Below are positions 1 through 8,178 of a stretch of 64,000 bases of DNA, piece by piece. The stretch lies in NCBI RefSeq assembly GCF_014203645.1, contig NZ_JACHJL010000019.1, forward strand, positions 62,001 to 126,000, written 5' to 3'. Under the pieces are notes generated by a model that worked only from the letters and a program-made list of their open reading frames with translations, had not been told where the DNA came from and searched no databases. A program made the translations under genes and the position numbers. Numbering within the stretch: position 1 is the first letter of the stretch; each line of letters begins with the position of its first letter. The DNA comes from Streptomyces zagrosensis (lineage in GTDB: Bacteria; Actinomycetota; Actinomycetes; Streptomycetales; Streptomycetaceae).

Positions 1-2
1 TT

Positions 3-899
3 GCCAAGAAGGTCGCTGAGGTGACCGGCAAGCCGGCGGGTAAGAGCTTCTTCCTCAATATCAAGGGTCCGGAGCTGCTCAACAAGTACGTTGGTGAGAC
101 CGAGCGGCACATTCGGTTGGTCTTCCAGCGGGCCAGGGAGAAGGCGAGCGACGGCACTCCGGTCATCGTTTTCTTCGACGAGATGGATTCCCTCTTCCGC
201 ACCCGCGGCTCGGGCGTTAGCTCGGACGTGGAAAACACCATCGTTCCCCAGCTTCTATCGGAGATCGACGGTGTGGAGGGCCTGGAGAACGTCATCGTCA
301 TCGGCGCCTCCAACCGCGAGGACATGATCGACCCGGCGATCCTGCGCCCGGGCCGCCTCGACGTGAAAATCAAGATCGAGCGTCCGGACGCGGAGGCCGC
401 CAAGGACATCTTCGCGAAGTACCTCACGCCGACACTGCCGGTGCACACCGATGACCTCGCCGAGCATGGCGGGTCCCGGCAGGCAGCCGTCGGCGCCATG
501 ATCCAATCGGTCGTCGAGCAGATGTACGCGGAGTCCGAAGAGAACCGCTTCCTGGAAGTCACCTACGCCAACGGTGACAAGGAAGTTCTGTACTTCAAGG
601 ACTTCAACTCCGGCGCGATGATTCAAAACATCGTGGACCGGGCCAAGAAGATGGCCATCAAGGCTTTCCTCGACCACAAACAAAAGGGTCTTCGGGTCTC
701 TCATCTGCTCGCCGCTTGCGTGGATGAGTTCAAGGAGAACGAGGACCTGCCGAACACCACCAACCCGGACGACTGGGCCCGAATCTCCGGCAAGAAGGGC
801 GAGCGGATCGTCTTCATCCGCACGCTCGTCACCGGAAAGCAGGGGGCGGACACCGGTCGATCCATCGACACGGTGGCGAACACCGGTCAGTACCTGTAG
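3..899 (+). CDS. arc: Proteasome-associated AAA ATPase Arc/Mpa, 3' part only
   Basis: Ring ATPase that recognises pupylated proteins, unfolds them and feeds them into the 20S proteasome. The frame is open from base 3, so the N-terminal coiled coil, OB domains and Walker A lie left of the window. Visible are Walker B (FFDEMDSLF), a sensor-1 type stretch (GASNRED) and the arginine-finger region (RPGRLD). The last residues are GQYL, the C-terminal motif by which Mpa/ARC proteins dock on and open the 20S gate, so the C-terminus is intact. A GTG at 21 is only an internal codon. A hairpin with a T-run follows the stop, separating this gene from dop. Confidence 0.95.
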   Translation, partial: AKKVAEVTGKPAGKSFFLNIKGPELLNKYVGETERHIRLVFQRAREKASDGTPVIVFFDEMDSLFRTRGSGVSSDVENTIVPQLLSEIDGVEGLENVIVIGASNREDMIDPAILRPGRLDVKIKIERPDAEAAKDIFAKYLTPTLPVHTDDLAEHGGSRQAAVGAMIQSVVEQMYAESEENRFLEVTYANGDKEVLYFKDFNSGAMIQNIVDRAKKMAIKAFLDHKQKGLRVSHLLAACVDEFKENEDLPNTTNPDDWARISGKKGERIVFIRTLVTGKQGADTGRSIDTVANTGQYL

Positions 900-907
900 T
901 ACCGCGC

Positions 908-978
908 TCCGGCTGCGGATGTCCTGTCCTCGCCTCTCGCGGGGACGCCTGGGGGCATTCCGCAGCCGGACGCTTTTT
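908..978 (+). terminator. Rho-independent-type terminator after arc
   Basis: Perfect 12-bp arms (908-919 and 959-970) enclose a GC-rich loop that can fold further, followed by TTTTT at 974-978. It lies 9 nt after the arc stop, so dop probably has its own promoter. Confidence 0.7.
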
Positions 979-1170
979 CTCCGGCTGGCGCGGCCGGAGA
1001 ACGACGGGAGCAATGACTGTAATGATCTCCCCACCGCCGCTCAGTCGTTCTAGGCTCGTCGGTACCGCAGCGCCGCGATGTGGAGGATCGGGGACCGCAC
1101 ACGCATCGGATGCGCAGCGGTACTTGAGCGCCGACCTCACCGGTGGGCGCCGCCGGGCAAGGAGGGCCGC

Positions 1171-2682
1171 ATGACCGTACGGCGAGTAATGGGAATTGAG
1201 ACGGAGTACGGAATTTCCGTCCCTGGTCACCCGAACGCCAATGCCATGCTCACCTCATCCCAGGTCGTCAACGCCTACGCGGCGGCGATGCACCGGGCGC
1301 GTCGCGCCCGCTGGGACTTCGAGGAGGAGAACCCGCTGCGGGACGCCCGTGGCTTTGACCTCGCCCGCGAGTCGGCGGACTCCAGCCAGCTCACGGACGA
1401 GGACATCGGGCTGGCCAACGTCATTCTCACCAACGGCGCGCGGCTGTACGTGGACCATGCGCACCCGGAGTACAGCTCGCCCGAGGTCACCAATCCCAGG
1501 GACGCCGTGCTGTGGGACAAGGCCGGTGAGCGCATCATGGCCGAGGCCGCCGAGCGCGCAGCACAGGTGCCCGGAGCGCAGCCGATTCACCTGTACAAGA
1601 ACAACACCGACAATAAGGGCGCCTCCTATGGCACCCATGAGAACTACCTGATGAAGCGGGCGACGCCGTTTTCGGACATCGTTCGACACCTCACCCCCTT
1701 CTTCGTCTCCCGGCAGGTGTTCACGGGTGCGGGCCGCGTGGGCATCGGGCAGGACGGCCACGACCACGGCTTTCAGCTCAGCCAGCGTGCCGACTACTTC
1801 GAGGTCGAGGTGGGCCTGGAAACGACCCTCAAGCGGCCGATCATCAACACCCGGGATGAGCCGCATTCGGACGCGGAGAAGTACCGCAGACTGCACGTGA
1901 TCATCGGGGATGCCAACCTCTCCGAGATCTCGACCTACCTCAAGCTCGGTACCACGGCGCTGGTGCTGTCCATGATCGAAGACGGCTTCATCGCCGTTGA
2001 CCTGGCCATTGACCAGCCGGTGCGTACCTTGCACCAGGTCTCACACGACCCCACGCTGCGCCGTTTGATCACCTTGCGCAGCGGTCGTACGCTGACCGCG
2101 GTCCAGCTCCAGATGGAGTATTACGAGCTGGCCCGCAAGTACGTGGAGGACCGCTACGGCGCCGACGCGGACGAGCAGACCAAGGACGTCCTCGCGCGCT
2201 GGGAAGACGTGCTCAACCGGCTGGAGCGCGATCCGATGAGCCTGTCGGGCGAGCTGGATTGGGTTGCCAAGCGGGAACTGCTTGAGGGCTACCGGCGCCG
2301 TGACGGCCTGGAGTGGGACGCAGCGCGGCTGCACCTGGTGGACCTCCAGTACGCGGACGTGCGCCCCGACAAGGGCCTCTACAACCGTCTGGTGGCCCGG
2401 GGCAAGATGTCCCGGCTCCTGGAGGAGGGCGAGGTGGAGCGGGCCGAGAACAAGCCGCCGGAGGACACCAGGGCGTACTTCCGCGGTCGCTGCCTGGAGC
2501 AGTACGCGGATCACGTGGCGGCGGCGTCCTGGGACTCGGTGATCTTCGATCTGCCGGGCCGTGACTCCCTGCAACGGGTGCCCACGCTGGAGCCGCTGCG
2601 GGGCACCCGCAACCATGTCAAGGAGCTCCTTGACCGCTGTCGTACGGCCGAGGACCTGGTCCGTTTGCTGTCTGGCGGCTGA
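1171..2682 (+). CDS. dop: Deamidase/depupylase of Pup (Dop)
   Basis: Carboxylate-amine ligase fold enzyme that deamidates the C-terminal Gln of Pup to Glu and also removes Pup from substrates. 503 residues. The nucleotide-binding Glu motif MGIETEYGI (Glu10) and the nucleophile region RLYVDHAHPE (Asp95) are present. The long acidic insert after residue 47 (WDFEEENPLRDARG) is the Dop-loop that separates Dop from the PafA ligase. The start was chosen at ATG 1171 because AAGGAGGG lies just upstream and homologues begin with this MTVRRVMGIE; the open frame runs further up without support. The Pup encoded next ends in GGQ and therefore needs this enzyme. Confidence 0.96.
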   Translation: MTVRRVMGIETEYGISVPGHPNANAMLTSSQVVNAYAAAMHRARRARWDFEEENPLRDARGFDLARESADSSQLTDEDIGLANVILTNGARLYVDHAHPEYSSPEVTNPRDAVLWDKAGERIMAEAAERAAQVPGAQPIHLYKNNTDNKGASYGTHENYLMKRATPFSDIVRHLTPFFVSRQVFTGAGRVGIGQDGHDHGFQLSQRADYFEVEVGLETTLKRPIINTRDEPHSDAEKYRRLHVIIGDANLSEISTYLKLGTTALVLSMIEDGFIAVDLAIDQPVRTLHQVSHDPTLRRLITLRSGRTLTAVQLQMEYYELARKYVEDRYGADADEQTKDVLARWEDVLNRLERDPMSLSGELDWVAKRELLEGYRRRDGLEWDAARLHLVDLQYADVRPDKGLYNRLVARGKMSRLLEEGEVERAENKPPEDTRAYFRGRCLEQYADHVAAASWDSVIFDLPGRDSLQRVPTLEPLRGTRNHVKELLDRCRTAEDLVRLLSGG

Positions 2683-2747
2683 ACGCGTCTGAGAGATGAG
2701 AGATCAGGGAATCATCGAGGTGGTTTTCGAACGTTGTAGACAAGTGC

Positions 2748-2777
2748 GGGCCCGATGTCGGGCCCGGCTTGTAGGGT
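2748..2777 (+). promoter_or_regulatory. Probable pup promoter with palindrome over the -35 region
   Basis: TAGGGT at 2772-2777 fits the Streptomyces -10 consensus TAGRRT and would start RNA about 30 nt before the pup ATG. The palindrome GGGCCCGA-TG-TCGGGCCC (2748-2765) covers where the -35 should be, and no good -35 hexamer is visible. It may be an operator or an mRNA hairpin of an upstream transcript. Confidence 0.4.
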
Positions 2778-2813
2778 CTGATCTTGTACGTCGAACCGAG
2801 CGGGGTGAGGGAT

Positions 2814-3032
2814 ATGGCGACCAAGGACACCGACGGTGGACAGCAGCGGGCTACGCGTTCCAAGGAGGAGGTCGAAGAACAGACCCAGGACGCGCAGGGC
2901 TCCGAGGACCTGAAGGAGCGGCAGGACAAGCTCTCCGATGACGTGGACTCCGTGCTGGACGAAATCGATGACGTCCTGGAGGAGAACGCCGAGGACTTCG
3001 TCCGGTCATTCGTGCAAAAGGGTGGCCAGTAG
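2814..3032 (+). CDS. pup: Prokaryotic ubiquitin-like protein Pup
   Basis: Small disordered modifier attached through its C-terminus to lysines of target proteins by PafA. 72 residues, highly charged, with a central coiled-coil-forming stretch (DLKERQDKLSDDVDSVLDEIDDVLEE) that binds the Arc N-terminal coiled coils. It ends in FVQKGGQ, the Gln form that Dop must convert to Glu. ATG 2814 was chosen over the upstream TTG because it gives the canonical MATKDTGG-like N-terminus and has a GGGTGAGG ribosome site. It sits 131 bp after dop and 244 bp before prcB, an unusually long gap for subunits of one pathway. Confidence 0.96.
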   Translation: MATKDTDGGQQRATRSKEEVEEQTQDAQGSEDLKERQDKLSDDVDSVLDEIDDVLEENAEDFVRSFVQKGGQ

Positions 3033-3224
3033 GACCGACGGACATGATCGACTCTCCGCGGGAGAGGCGCGTGCCCGCATGGCGGGCTGCGGCGGTGATG
3101 ACCCGACAGGGCTCCCCGGCGATCTATCAGATCGGTTCCACCGCGCATGTGGGTCAACGTCATGGGACGGGTAGGGTCCCGGGCACACGGTGCTTCAACC
3201 GCGATTCGGCCAAGGGAACGTTGA

Positions 3225-3258
3225 GCGATGGCCTGGCGATAAGCCGCCAGGCCATCGC
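3225..3258 (+). promoter_or_regulatory. Perfect 14-bp hairpin between pup and prcB
   Basis: GCGATGGCCTGGCG (3225-3238) and its exact reverse complement (3245-3258) flank the loop ATAAGC. The hairpin ends 6 nt before the GGAAGG ribosome site of prcB. There is no T-run. It could be a terminator or attenuator, or a 3' stabiliser of a pup mRNA, letting Pup be made in excess over proteasome subunits. Confidence 0.55.
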
Positions 3259-3276
3259 ATATCTGGAAGGAAACTT

Positions 3277-4122
3277 GTGGAAGCCAACACTCGTATCACC
3301 GGGCGTCTACCTGCTGCCTTCCTGACGCCCGGGTCCGCCTCGTTCATGGACTTCCTCGGTGACCACGCGCCGGCGCTGCTCCCGGGTAACCGGCCGCTGC
3401 CTCAGGTGCGCGGTGCCATCGAGGCGCCGCACGGCACCACCATCGTGGCGGCGACGTTCCCCGGCGGCGTGATTCTCGCCGGTGATCGGCGGGCCACCAT
3501 GGGTAACGTCATCGCGCAGCGCGACATTGAGAAGGTCTTCCCGGCCGACGAGCATTCAGCGGTCGGCATCGCGGGCACGGCGGGCCTCGCCGTGGAGATG
3601 GTCAAGCTCTTCCAGTTGGAGCTTGAGCACTTCGAGAAGGTGGAAGGTGCCCAGCTTTCCCTGGAGGGCAAGGCCAACCGGCTCTCCACGATGATCCGCG
3701 GCAACCTCGGCATGGCGATGCAGGGCCTGGCCGTGGTGCCGCTGTTCACGGGTTGGGATGTTGACCGCGAGAAGGGGCGCATCTTCTCGTACGACGTCAC
3801 CGGCGGGCGATCGGAGGAGTACGGCTTCGCGGCCACCGGCTCGGGCTCGGTTTTCGCCCGGAGCTCGCTGAAGAAGCTCTACCGCGAGGACCTGGCGGAA
3901 GATCAGGCCGCCACCGCCGTGGTGCAGGCGCTCTACGATGCGGCCGACGACGACTCCGCCACCGGCGGACCGGACCTCGCCCGGCGGATCTACCCGATCG
4001 TCACCGTTATTACGGACGAGGGCGTTCGACGTCTGACCGAGCCTGAGATGTCCGAAATTGTGCGGGCCGTCCACGAGCGGCGACTTGAGCAGCCGGACGG
4101 TCCTCGGGCCGCCATCCTCTGA
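3277..4122 (+). CDS. prcB: 20S proteasome beta subunit
   Basis: Catalytic subunit of the 20S core. 281 residues. A 53-residue propeptide ends in IEAPHG and is cleaved before Thr54 (TTIVAATFPGG), the N-terminal nucleophile; the GDRRATMGN motif with Asp and Arg of the active site follows, as does the conserved GSGS near Gly/Ser of the chamber. The start is GTG 3277, preceded by GGAAGG; the frame is open further upstream but crosses the 14-bp hairpin. It is followed by prcA after 57 bp and is clearly co-transcribed with it. Self-cleavage is inferred from the family. Confidence 0.96.
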   Translation: MEANTRITGRLPAAFLTPGSASFMDFLGDHAPALLPGNRPLPQVRGAIEAPHGTTIVAATFPGGVILAGDRRATMGNVIAQRDIEKVFPADEHSAVGIAGTAGLAVEMVKLFQLELEHFEKVEGAQLSLEGKANRLSTMIRGNLGMAMQGLAVVPLFTGWDVDREKGRIFSYDVTGGRSEEYGFAATGSGSVFARSSLKKLYREDLAEDQAATAVVQALYDAADDDSATGGPDLARRIYPIVTVITDEGVRRLTEPEMSEIVRAVHERRLEQPDGPRAAIL

Positions 4123-4179
4123 CGAGGCAGGGAAGGCCCGTCAATGCACTCGCCACTGACAGAAAGGGACGGATAGCCG

Positions 4180-5100
4180 GTGTCGACGCCGTTCTATGTC
4201 TCACCCCAGCAGGCCATGGCCGACCGCGCCGAGTACGCCCGCAAGGGCATCGCGCGGGGTCGCAGCGTCGTCGTGCTCCAGTACACCGACGGCATCGTCT
4301 TCGTCGCCGAAAACCCGTCCCGAGCGCTCCACAAGGTCAGCGAGATCTACGACCGGATCGCCTTCGCGGCGGTCGGCAAGTACAACGAGTTCGAGAACCT
4401 GCGCATCGGCGGTGTCCGCTATGCCGATCTCCGCGGATACACGTACCACCGGGAGGATGTGACCGCCCGTGGCCTCGCGAACGTTTACGCGCAGACCCTG
4501 GGCACCATCTTCTCCAGCAACGCCGAGAAGCCGTACGAGGTCGAACTGATCGTCGCCGAGGTCGGGGCGGGCCCCGAAGACGATCAGATCTACCGGCTCC
4601 CGCACGACGGTTCGATCGTGGACGAACACGGCTCGGTCGCGGTCGGGGGCAATTCCGATCAGATCGGCACCTACCTCGATCAGCGGCACCGAGACGGAAT
4701 GACGCTCGGTGAGGCGCTGAAGCTTGCCGTGGAGTCGCTGTCCCGCGACAACAACGGCGGTGAGCGGAGCCTGACCGCCGAGCAGTTGGAGGTCGCGGTG
4801 CTCGACCGCACCCGACCCCAGCAGCGGAAGTTCAAGCGGATTCTCGGCAGCCAGCTCACCCGGTTGCTGGAGGGAGACGCGACAACAGAGACCGTCACGG
4901 ACGAGGAGGCGGATGCGTCGGGCGGCGCATCTGGCGATGCGTCTGGTGACGCGTCTGATGACGCCTCCGGCGACGCGGACGAGACGCAGACCGCGCCCGC
5001 GAAGCCGGCCGGGAAGACGAAGGCCGCGGCGGCCAAGGACGAGCCGAAGGACGGCCCCAAGGACGACCCGGACGCGTCAGCTGGGAGCAAGAAGAAGTAG
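4180..5100 (+). CDS. prcA: 20S proteasome alpha subunit with long low-complexity tail
   Basis: Outer-ring subunit that forms the gated entry of the 20S core. 306 residues, starting at GTG 4180. The N-terminal gate segment MSTPFYVSPQQAMADRAEYARKG is typical. The folded part ends near residue 230 (FKRILGSQLTRLLE). Beyond it is a tail of about 75 residues made first of repeats of ASGDASGD type, encoded by a 12-nt repeat at about 4915-4980, and then Lys/Ala/Asp-rich sequence ending GSKKK. Family members are, as I recall, nearer 250-260 residues, so the tail is longer than usual. As tails point to the outside of the ring, it may affect partner docking. Confidence 0.95.
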   Translation: MSTPFYVSPQQAMADRAEYARKGIARGRSVVVLQYTDGIVFVAENPSRALHKVSEIYDRIAFAAVGKYNEFENLRIGGVRYADLRGYTYHREDVTARGLANVYAQTLGTIFSSNAEKPYEVELIVAEVGAGPEDDQIYRLPHDGSIVDEHGSVAVGGNSDQIGTYLDQRHRDGMTLGEALKLAVESLSRDNNGGERSLTAEQLEVAVLDRTRPQQRKFKRILGSQLTRLLEGDATTETVTDEEADASGGASGDASGDASDDASGDADETQTAPAKPAGKTKAAAAKDEPKDGPKDDPDASAGSKKK

Positions 5101-5151
5101 CAGTACCCCGCCCCACCGCGGCGTGGATGACTCCTCGCACGCGCAACGCCT

Positions 5152-5186
5152 CACCCCGGCACGCGACTTGGTCGCTGGCCGGGGTG
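5152..5186. terminator. Bidirectional hairpin between prcA and the LacI gene
   Basis: Arms CACCCCGGC (5152-5160) and GCCGGGGTG (5178-5186), with a nested GCGAC-TTG-GTCGC stem (5163-5175). It lies between two converging genes; there is no T-run, which is common for Streptomyces terminators. Confidence 0.6.
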
Positions 5187-5268
5187 TCGTGTCGTGTCGG
5201 GTCATGCCGCGCCGTGCCGCGCCGCCGCGCCGCGCCGCCGGGGGAGTGGCCGGCGCAAAGCGGGGCCG

Positions 5269-6555
5269 TTAGATCGCCTGCGGTGGGTCGGTGGGGGGTG
5301 GGGCGGTTGAGGCGCGGGTGACCAGTTCGACCGGCAGCGTGGTGACATCGGCCGCGTCGCCGTCCAGGATCGCGATCAGCGCGCGCATCCCCGCCGCCCC
5401 CACGTCCTCGGCGGGTAGCCGTACGGTCGTCAGTTCCGGTTCGACCGCCGTTGCCAGCGACAAATCGTCAAAGCCGGTCACCGAGACGTCTTGCGGGACC
5501 CGCAGTCCCCATCGCCGCACCGCCTTGCACGCGCCCGCGGCCAGGACATCGTCGTCACAGATCAGCACCGTGGGCAGAGGGCCGGGCCGGGCGAGCGCCC
5601 GTTCGGCGGCCCGCAGGCCGCCGGCGACGGACAGCGCGGCGGACTCGGTCTGTACGGACGTGCCCGCGGTGCCGCTCAGGGCCGCGGCGATGGCGGCGGC
5701 GCGTACCTGGAACGTCCAGGAATCTACGGCGGCGGCGACATGTGCGAACCGGCGGTGCCCCAAAGCGAGCAGGTGCCCCGTCAGCCGTCGCATGCCCTCC
5801 GCGATGTTGACGTTCACGGTCGCGGCGCCTTCGGTCCGCTCCGGGTCACTGTCGAGCATCACCAGCGGCAGCCCGTCACCGCGCAGAGCGGTCAGTGCGT
5901 CGGCCGCCATCGATGAGGCGATGACCCCGTCGAGCGCGGCCTGCGCCGAGCCGAACGGGTCGCGTGCCTGGCCGATGCCGTCCGGGGAGGGGTAGAGCAC
6001 CACACCGACGCCGTGCGCGGCGGCGACTTCCGCGGCTCCGGCGTAGACCCGGGCGAAGAACTCGCTGCTGAGCGCGGGCACCACCAGCAGGGCGGTCCTG
6101 GTGTGCCCGAGCCGTAGGGTGCGCGCGGCGAGGTTCGGCCGGTAGCCGAGTTCCCGTGCGGCTTCGCGCACCGCGTCCGCTGTACGAGGCGATACGCGGC
6201 CCCGCCACTTGTCGCCCAGTACCAGTGACACGGTGGCCTGTGAGACGCCCGCAGCGCGCGCCACGTCCCGACTGGTGGGGCGGGTAGGGGGAGTGGGCGG
6301 GGTCGGGAGCGCCGCATGACCACCGGCCGGCTCATCCGCCGCAGAGGAGGCACTCGCCGCAGAGGAGGCACCCGCCGTAGAGGCGGCATCCGCGACAGAG
6401 GCGGCATCCGCCGCACGGGCGACGTCCGCCGCGGGGGAGGTGTCAGCCGCAGGGGCGGTAGCCGCTGCCGCGGCTCGCGGGGCAGCGCTCTGGTGTGCGG
6501 GGCGCCTCGGGGCGCGCTCGGGCCCTGGGCCCGCCGTGTCTATCACCACTGTCAC
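5269..6555 (-). CDS. LacI-family transcriptional regulator with alanine-rich N-terminal extension
   Basis: DNA-binding repressor with a periplasmic-binding-protein-like ligand domain. The helix-turn-helix TSRDVARAAGVSQATVSLVL is followed by the hinge region YRPN and the ligand-binding core, which carries typical LacI-family signatures (SDP/CDDDVLAAG, SVTGFDDL). The chosen start is GTG 6555, preceded by GAGGAAC; this puts about 75 residues of Ala/Pro/Thr-rich sequence before the HTH, partly coded by a tandem repeat. A later start close to the HTH is possible. It is divergent from an MFS exporter with a palindromic spacer between them, so it probably controls that gene. The inducer is unknown. 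Confidence 0.85.
   Translation of the reverse strand: MTVVIDTAGPGPERAPRRPAHQSAAPRAAAAATAPAADTSPAADVARAADAASVADAASTAGASSAASASSAADEPAGGHAALPTPPTPPTRPTSRDVARAAGVSQATVSLVLGDKWRGRVSPRTADAVREAARELGYRPNLAARTLRLGHTRTALLVVPALSSEFFARVYAGAAEVAAAHGVGVVLYPSPDGIGQARDPFGSAQAALDGVIASSMAADALTALRGDGLPLVMLDSDPERTEGAATVNVNIAEGMRRLTGHLLALGHRRFAHVAAAVDSWTFQVRAAAIAAALSGTAGTSVQTESAALSVAGGLRAAERALARPGPLPTVLICDDDVLAAGACKAVRRWGLRVPQDVSVTGFDDLSLATAVEPELTTVRLPAEDVGAAGMRALIAILDGDAADVTTLPVELVTRASTAPPPTDPPQAI
6330..6440. repeat. Imperfect 15-nt tandem repeat in the LacI coding region
   Basis: Units of the form CGCCGCAGAGGAGGC recur in phase with the reading frame on the minus strand and encode Ala-rich repeats (ASSAA, ADAAS). 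It probably arose by slippage; copy number may vary between strains. Confidence 0.6.
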
Positions 6556-6818
6556 GTTCCTCGTTTCGCCCCTCGTTCGCCGCCGAGCGTCGAGCGCCGG
6601 CGCCTGGCCACCTCCGCGGCCTCGGTGCGTGGGGCCGTCGCTGGCGACCGTTTCCAAAGTGCTACCGGCGGCCGGCGGCTCGCGGCCGACCAGCCATGGG
6701 CGATCGCCGCCAGCGCTTGCGCGCCGCAGCGGCGGAAGCACCCGCAGCCGGCCCGTCCGCAAGCGCACAGGCCCCTGGCGCACCAGCAACTGAGTAGACC
6801 GGGTAGCAGCGGCCATGG

Positions 6819-6848
6819 TACGTATGACGGCGCAACGTTATACGTAAC
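6819..6848. promoter_or_regulatory. Operator-like inverted repeat between LacI gene and MFS gene
   Basis: TACGTAT (6819-6825) and ATACGTA (6840-6846) form a 7-bp inverted repeat with a 14-bp spacer. Inside lies AACGTT (6835-6840), with the central CG typical of LacI-family operators. The 342-bp divergent spacer (6556-6897) otherwise shows no gene I can support. Confidence 0.4.
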
Positions 6849-6897
6849 ACTTGACGGCTGGGCGATGCCACGCGACGTCGATGGAGGGAGTGGGGCG

Positions 6898-8169
6898 ATG
6901 GCCACGGGCTATGCCGAACTGCTGCGGACCAGGCACGCGGCGCGGTTGCTCACCGGGACGCTCATCGGCCGGCTGCCGAACGCAACGGCGGCGCTCGCCA
7001 TCGTGCTGTTCACCCGTTCGCAGGGCGGCAGCTACGCCCTGGCGGGGGCGCTGTCCGCTGTTTACGGCATCGGTACCGCCATCGGCCAACCGTTGCTCGG
7101 CAGGGCCGTGGACCTCTACGGGCAGCCGCGGGTGATGTTCCCCGCCGCCGTGGCCTCCGGCCTTGGCATGGTGCTCTTCGCCGTCGTCGGCCTCGATCCA
7201 CTGCCCGCGGCGTACGCGGCCATGGTGATCGCCGGCATCTGCACACCACCCCTGGAAGGCGGCTTGCGGGCGCTGTGGCCGCAGGTGCTGCGGCGTCCCG
7301 ACCAGGTGCACACCGCCTACGCGCTGGATGCCGTGGCGCAGGAGGTGATGTTCTCGATCGGGCCGCTGATGGTCACGCTGCTGGTCGCCGCGTGGTCGGA
7401 AGCGGCGGCGCTGTTGGTCATCAACGCGATCGGAGTGCTGGGCGCACTGTCCGTGGTGGTCTCCCAGCCGTCCCGTGCCTGGCGGTCCGCGCCGCGCGAG
7501 GCGCACTGGCTCGGGGCGCTGCGCTCACCCGGGATGCTCGTACTGATCGGCTCCTTCTTCTTCGTGGGCCTTGCCCTTGGTGCGATCGCCGTGGCGTCCG
7601 TGGCGTACGCCGATGAGTACGGCGGCGGCATGGTCTCCAGCTATCTGCTCTCCGCGCTCGGCGTCGGTGCGCTGGTCGGCGGCGTCTGCTACGGCGCGCG
7701 GACCTGGCCAGGGGTGCCAGAGCGGCGGCTGCGGCTGCTGGTCGCGGCGCTGGCGCTCGGCTATCTGCCGCTGGCGATCGTGCCTGGCGTCGTTGCGATG
7801 ACCGTGCTGGCCGGGGTCGCCGGCGTCTTCTTGGCCCCGGCCCTCGCCTGCGCCTTCGTGGTCGTGGACCGGCACGCGCCGCGTGGCACCGTCACCGAGG
7901 CGTTCTCCTGGCTGGTGACCACGTTCGGCGTCGGCGCGGCGGTCGGTACGGCCGCGGCCGGCCCCGCCGTGGAAGTGGGTGGCGTGGTGGCCGGGTTCGC
8001 CGTCCCGGGCGCCGCCGGCCTTGCGGCGCTGCTGGTGTTGATCGGCTGCCGGGGCGTCCTGGCTGGTGATGTCGTACGGGCCGACACCCCAACGGTTGGT
8101 GACGCGGGGGCGGAAAATGATCGAAACGGTGCCGACGAACCCGGTTTCAGAGCGGGTCATCAGGCGTAA
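6898..8169 (+). CDS. Major facilitator superfamily transporter
   Basis: Integral membrane exporter or importer, 423 residues with about twelve hydrophobic segments, for example LLTGTLIGRLPNATAALAIV, the loop GRAVDLYGQPRV after helix two, and MLVLIGSFFFVGLALGAI at the start of the second half. ATG 6898 was chosen because GGAGGG lies at a proper distance; the open frame extends back to 6316 only as the antisense of the LacI gene. The last 30 residues are hydrophilic and overlap the pafA promoter. The divergent LacI regulator suggests a sugar or nucleoside-type substrate, but nothing in the sequence fixes it. Confidence 0.85.
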   Translation: MATGYAELLRTRHAARLLTGTLIGRLPNATAALAIVLFTRSQGGSYALAGALSAVYGIGTAIGQPLLGRAVDLYGQPRVMFPAAVASGLGMVLFAVVGLDPLPAAYAAMVIAGICTPPLEGGLRALWPQVLRRPDQVHTAYALDAVAQEVMFSIGPLMVTLLVAAWSEAAALLVINAIGVLGALSVVVSQPSRAWRSAPREAHWLGALRSPGMLVLIGSFFFVGLALGAIAVASVAYADEYGGGMVSSYLLSALGVGALVGGVCYGARTWPGVPERRLRLLVAALALGYLPLAIVPGVVAMTVLAGVAGVFLAPALACAFVVVDRHAPRGTVTEAFSWLVTTFGVGAAVGTAAAGPAVEVGGVVAGFAVPGAAGLAALLVLIGCRGVLAGDVVRADTPTVGDAGAENDRNGADEPGFRAGHQA

Positions 8170-8172
8170 TGT
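8167..8172 (+). promoter_or_regulatory. -10 box for a leaderless pafA mRNA
   Basis: TAATGT fits TANNNT and ends 6 nt before the pafA ATG, so transcription would begin at or next to the start codon. No Shine-Dalgarno sequence precedes the ATG. The box overlaps the MFS stop codon. Confidence 0.5.
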
Positions 8173-8178
8173 TCAGTC

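Noticed and set aside
3044..3325. A 93-codon frame between pup and prcB
   Set aside because: It overlaps the prcB start and the 14-bp hairpin, has no family likeness, and uses atypical composition.
6316..6897. Upstream extension of the MFS frame
   Set aside because: It is the antisense of the Ala-rich LacI segment; the extension is Arg/Gly repeats with no membrane character and no ribosome site.
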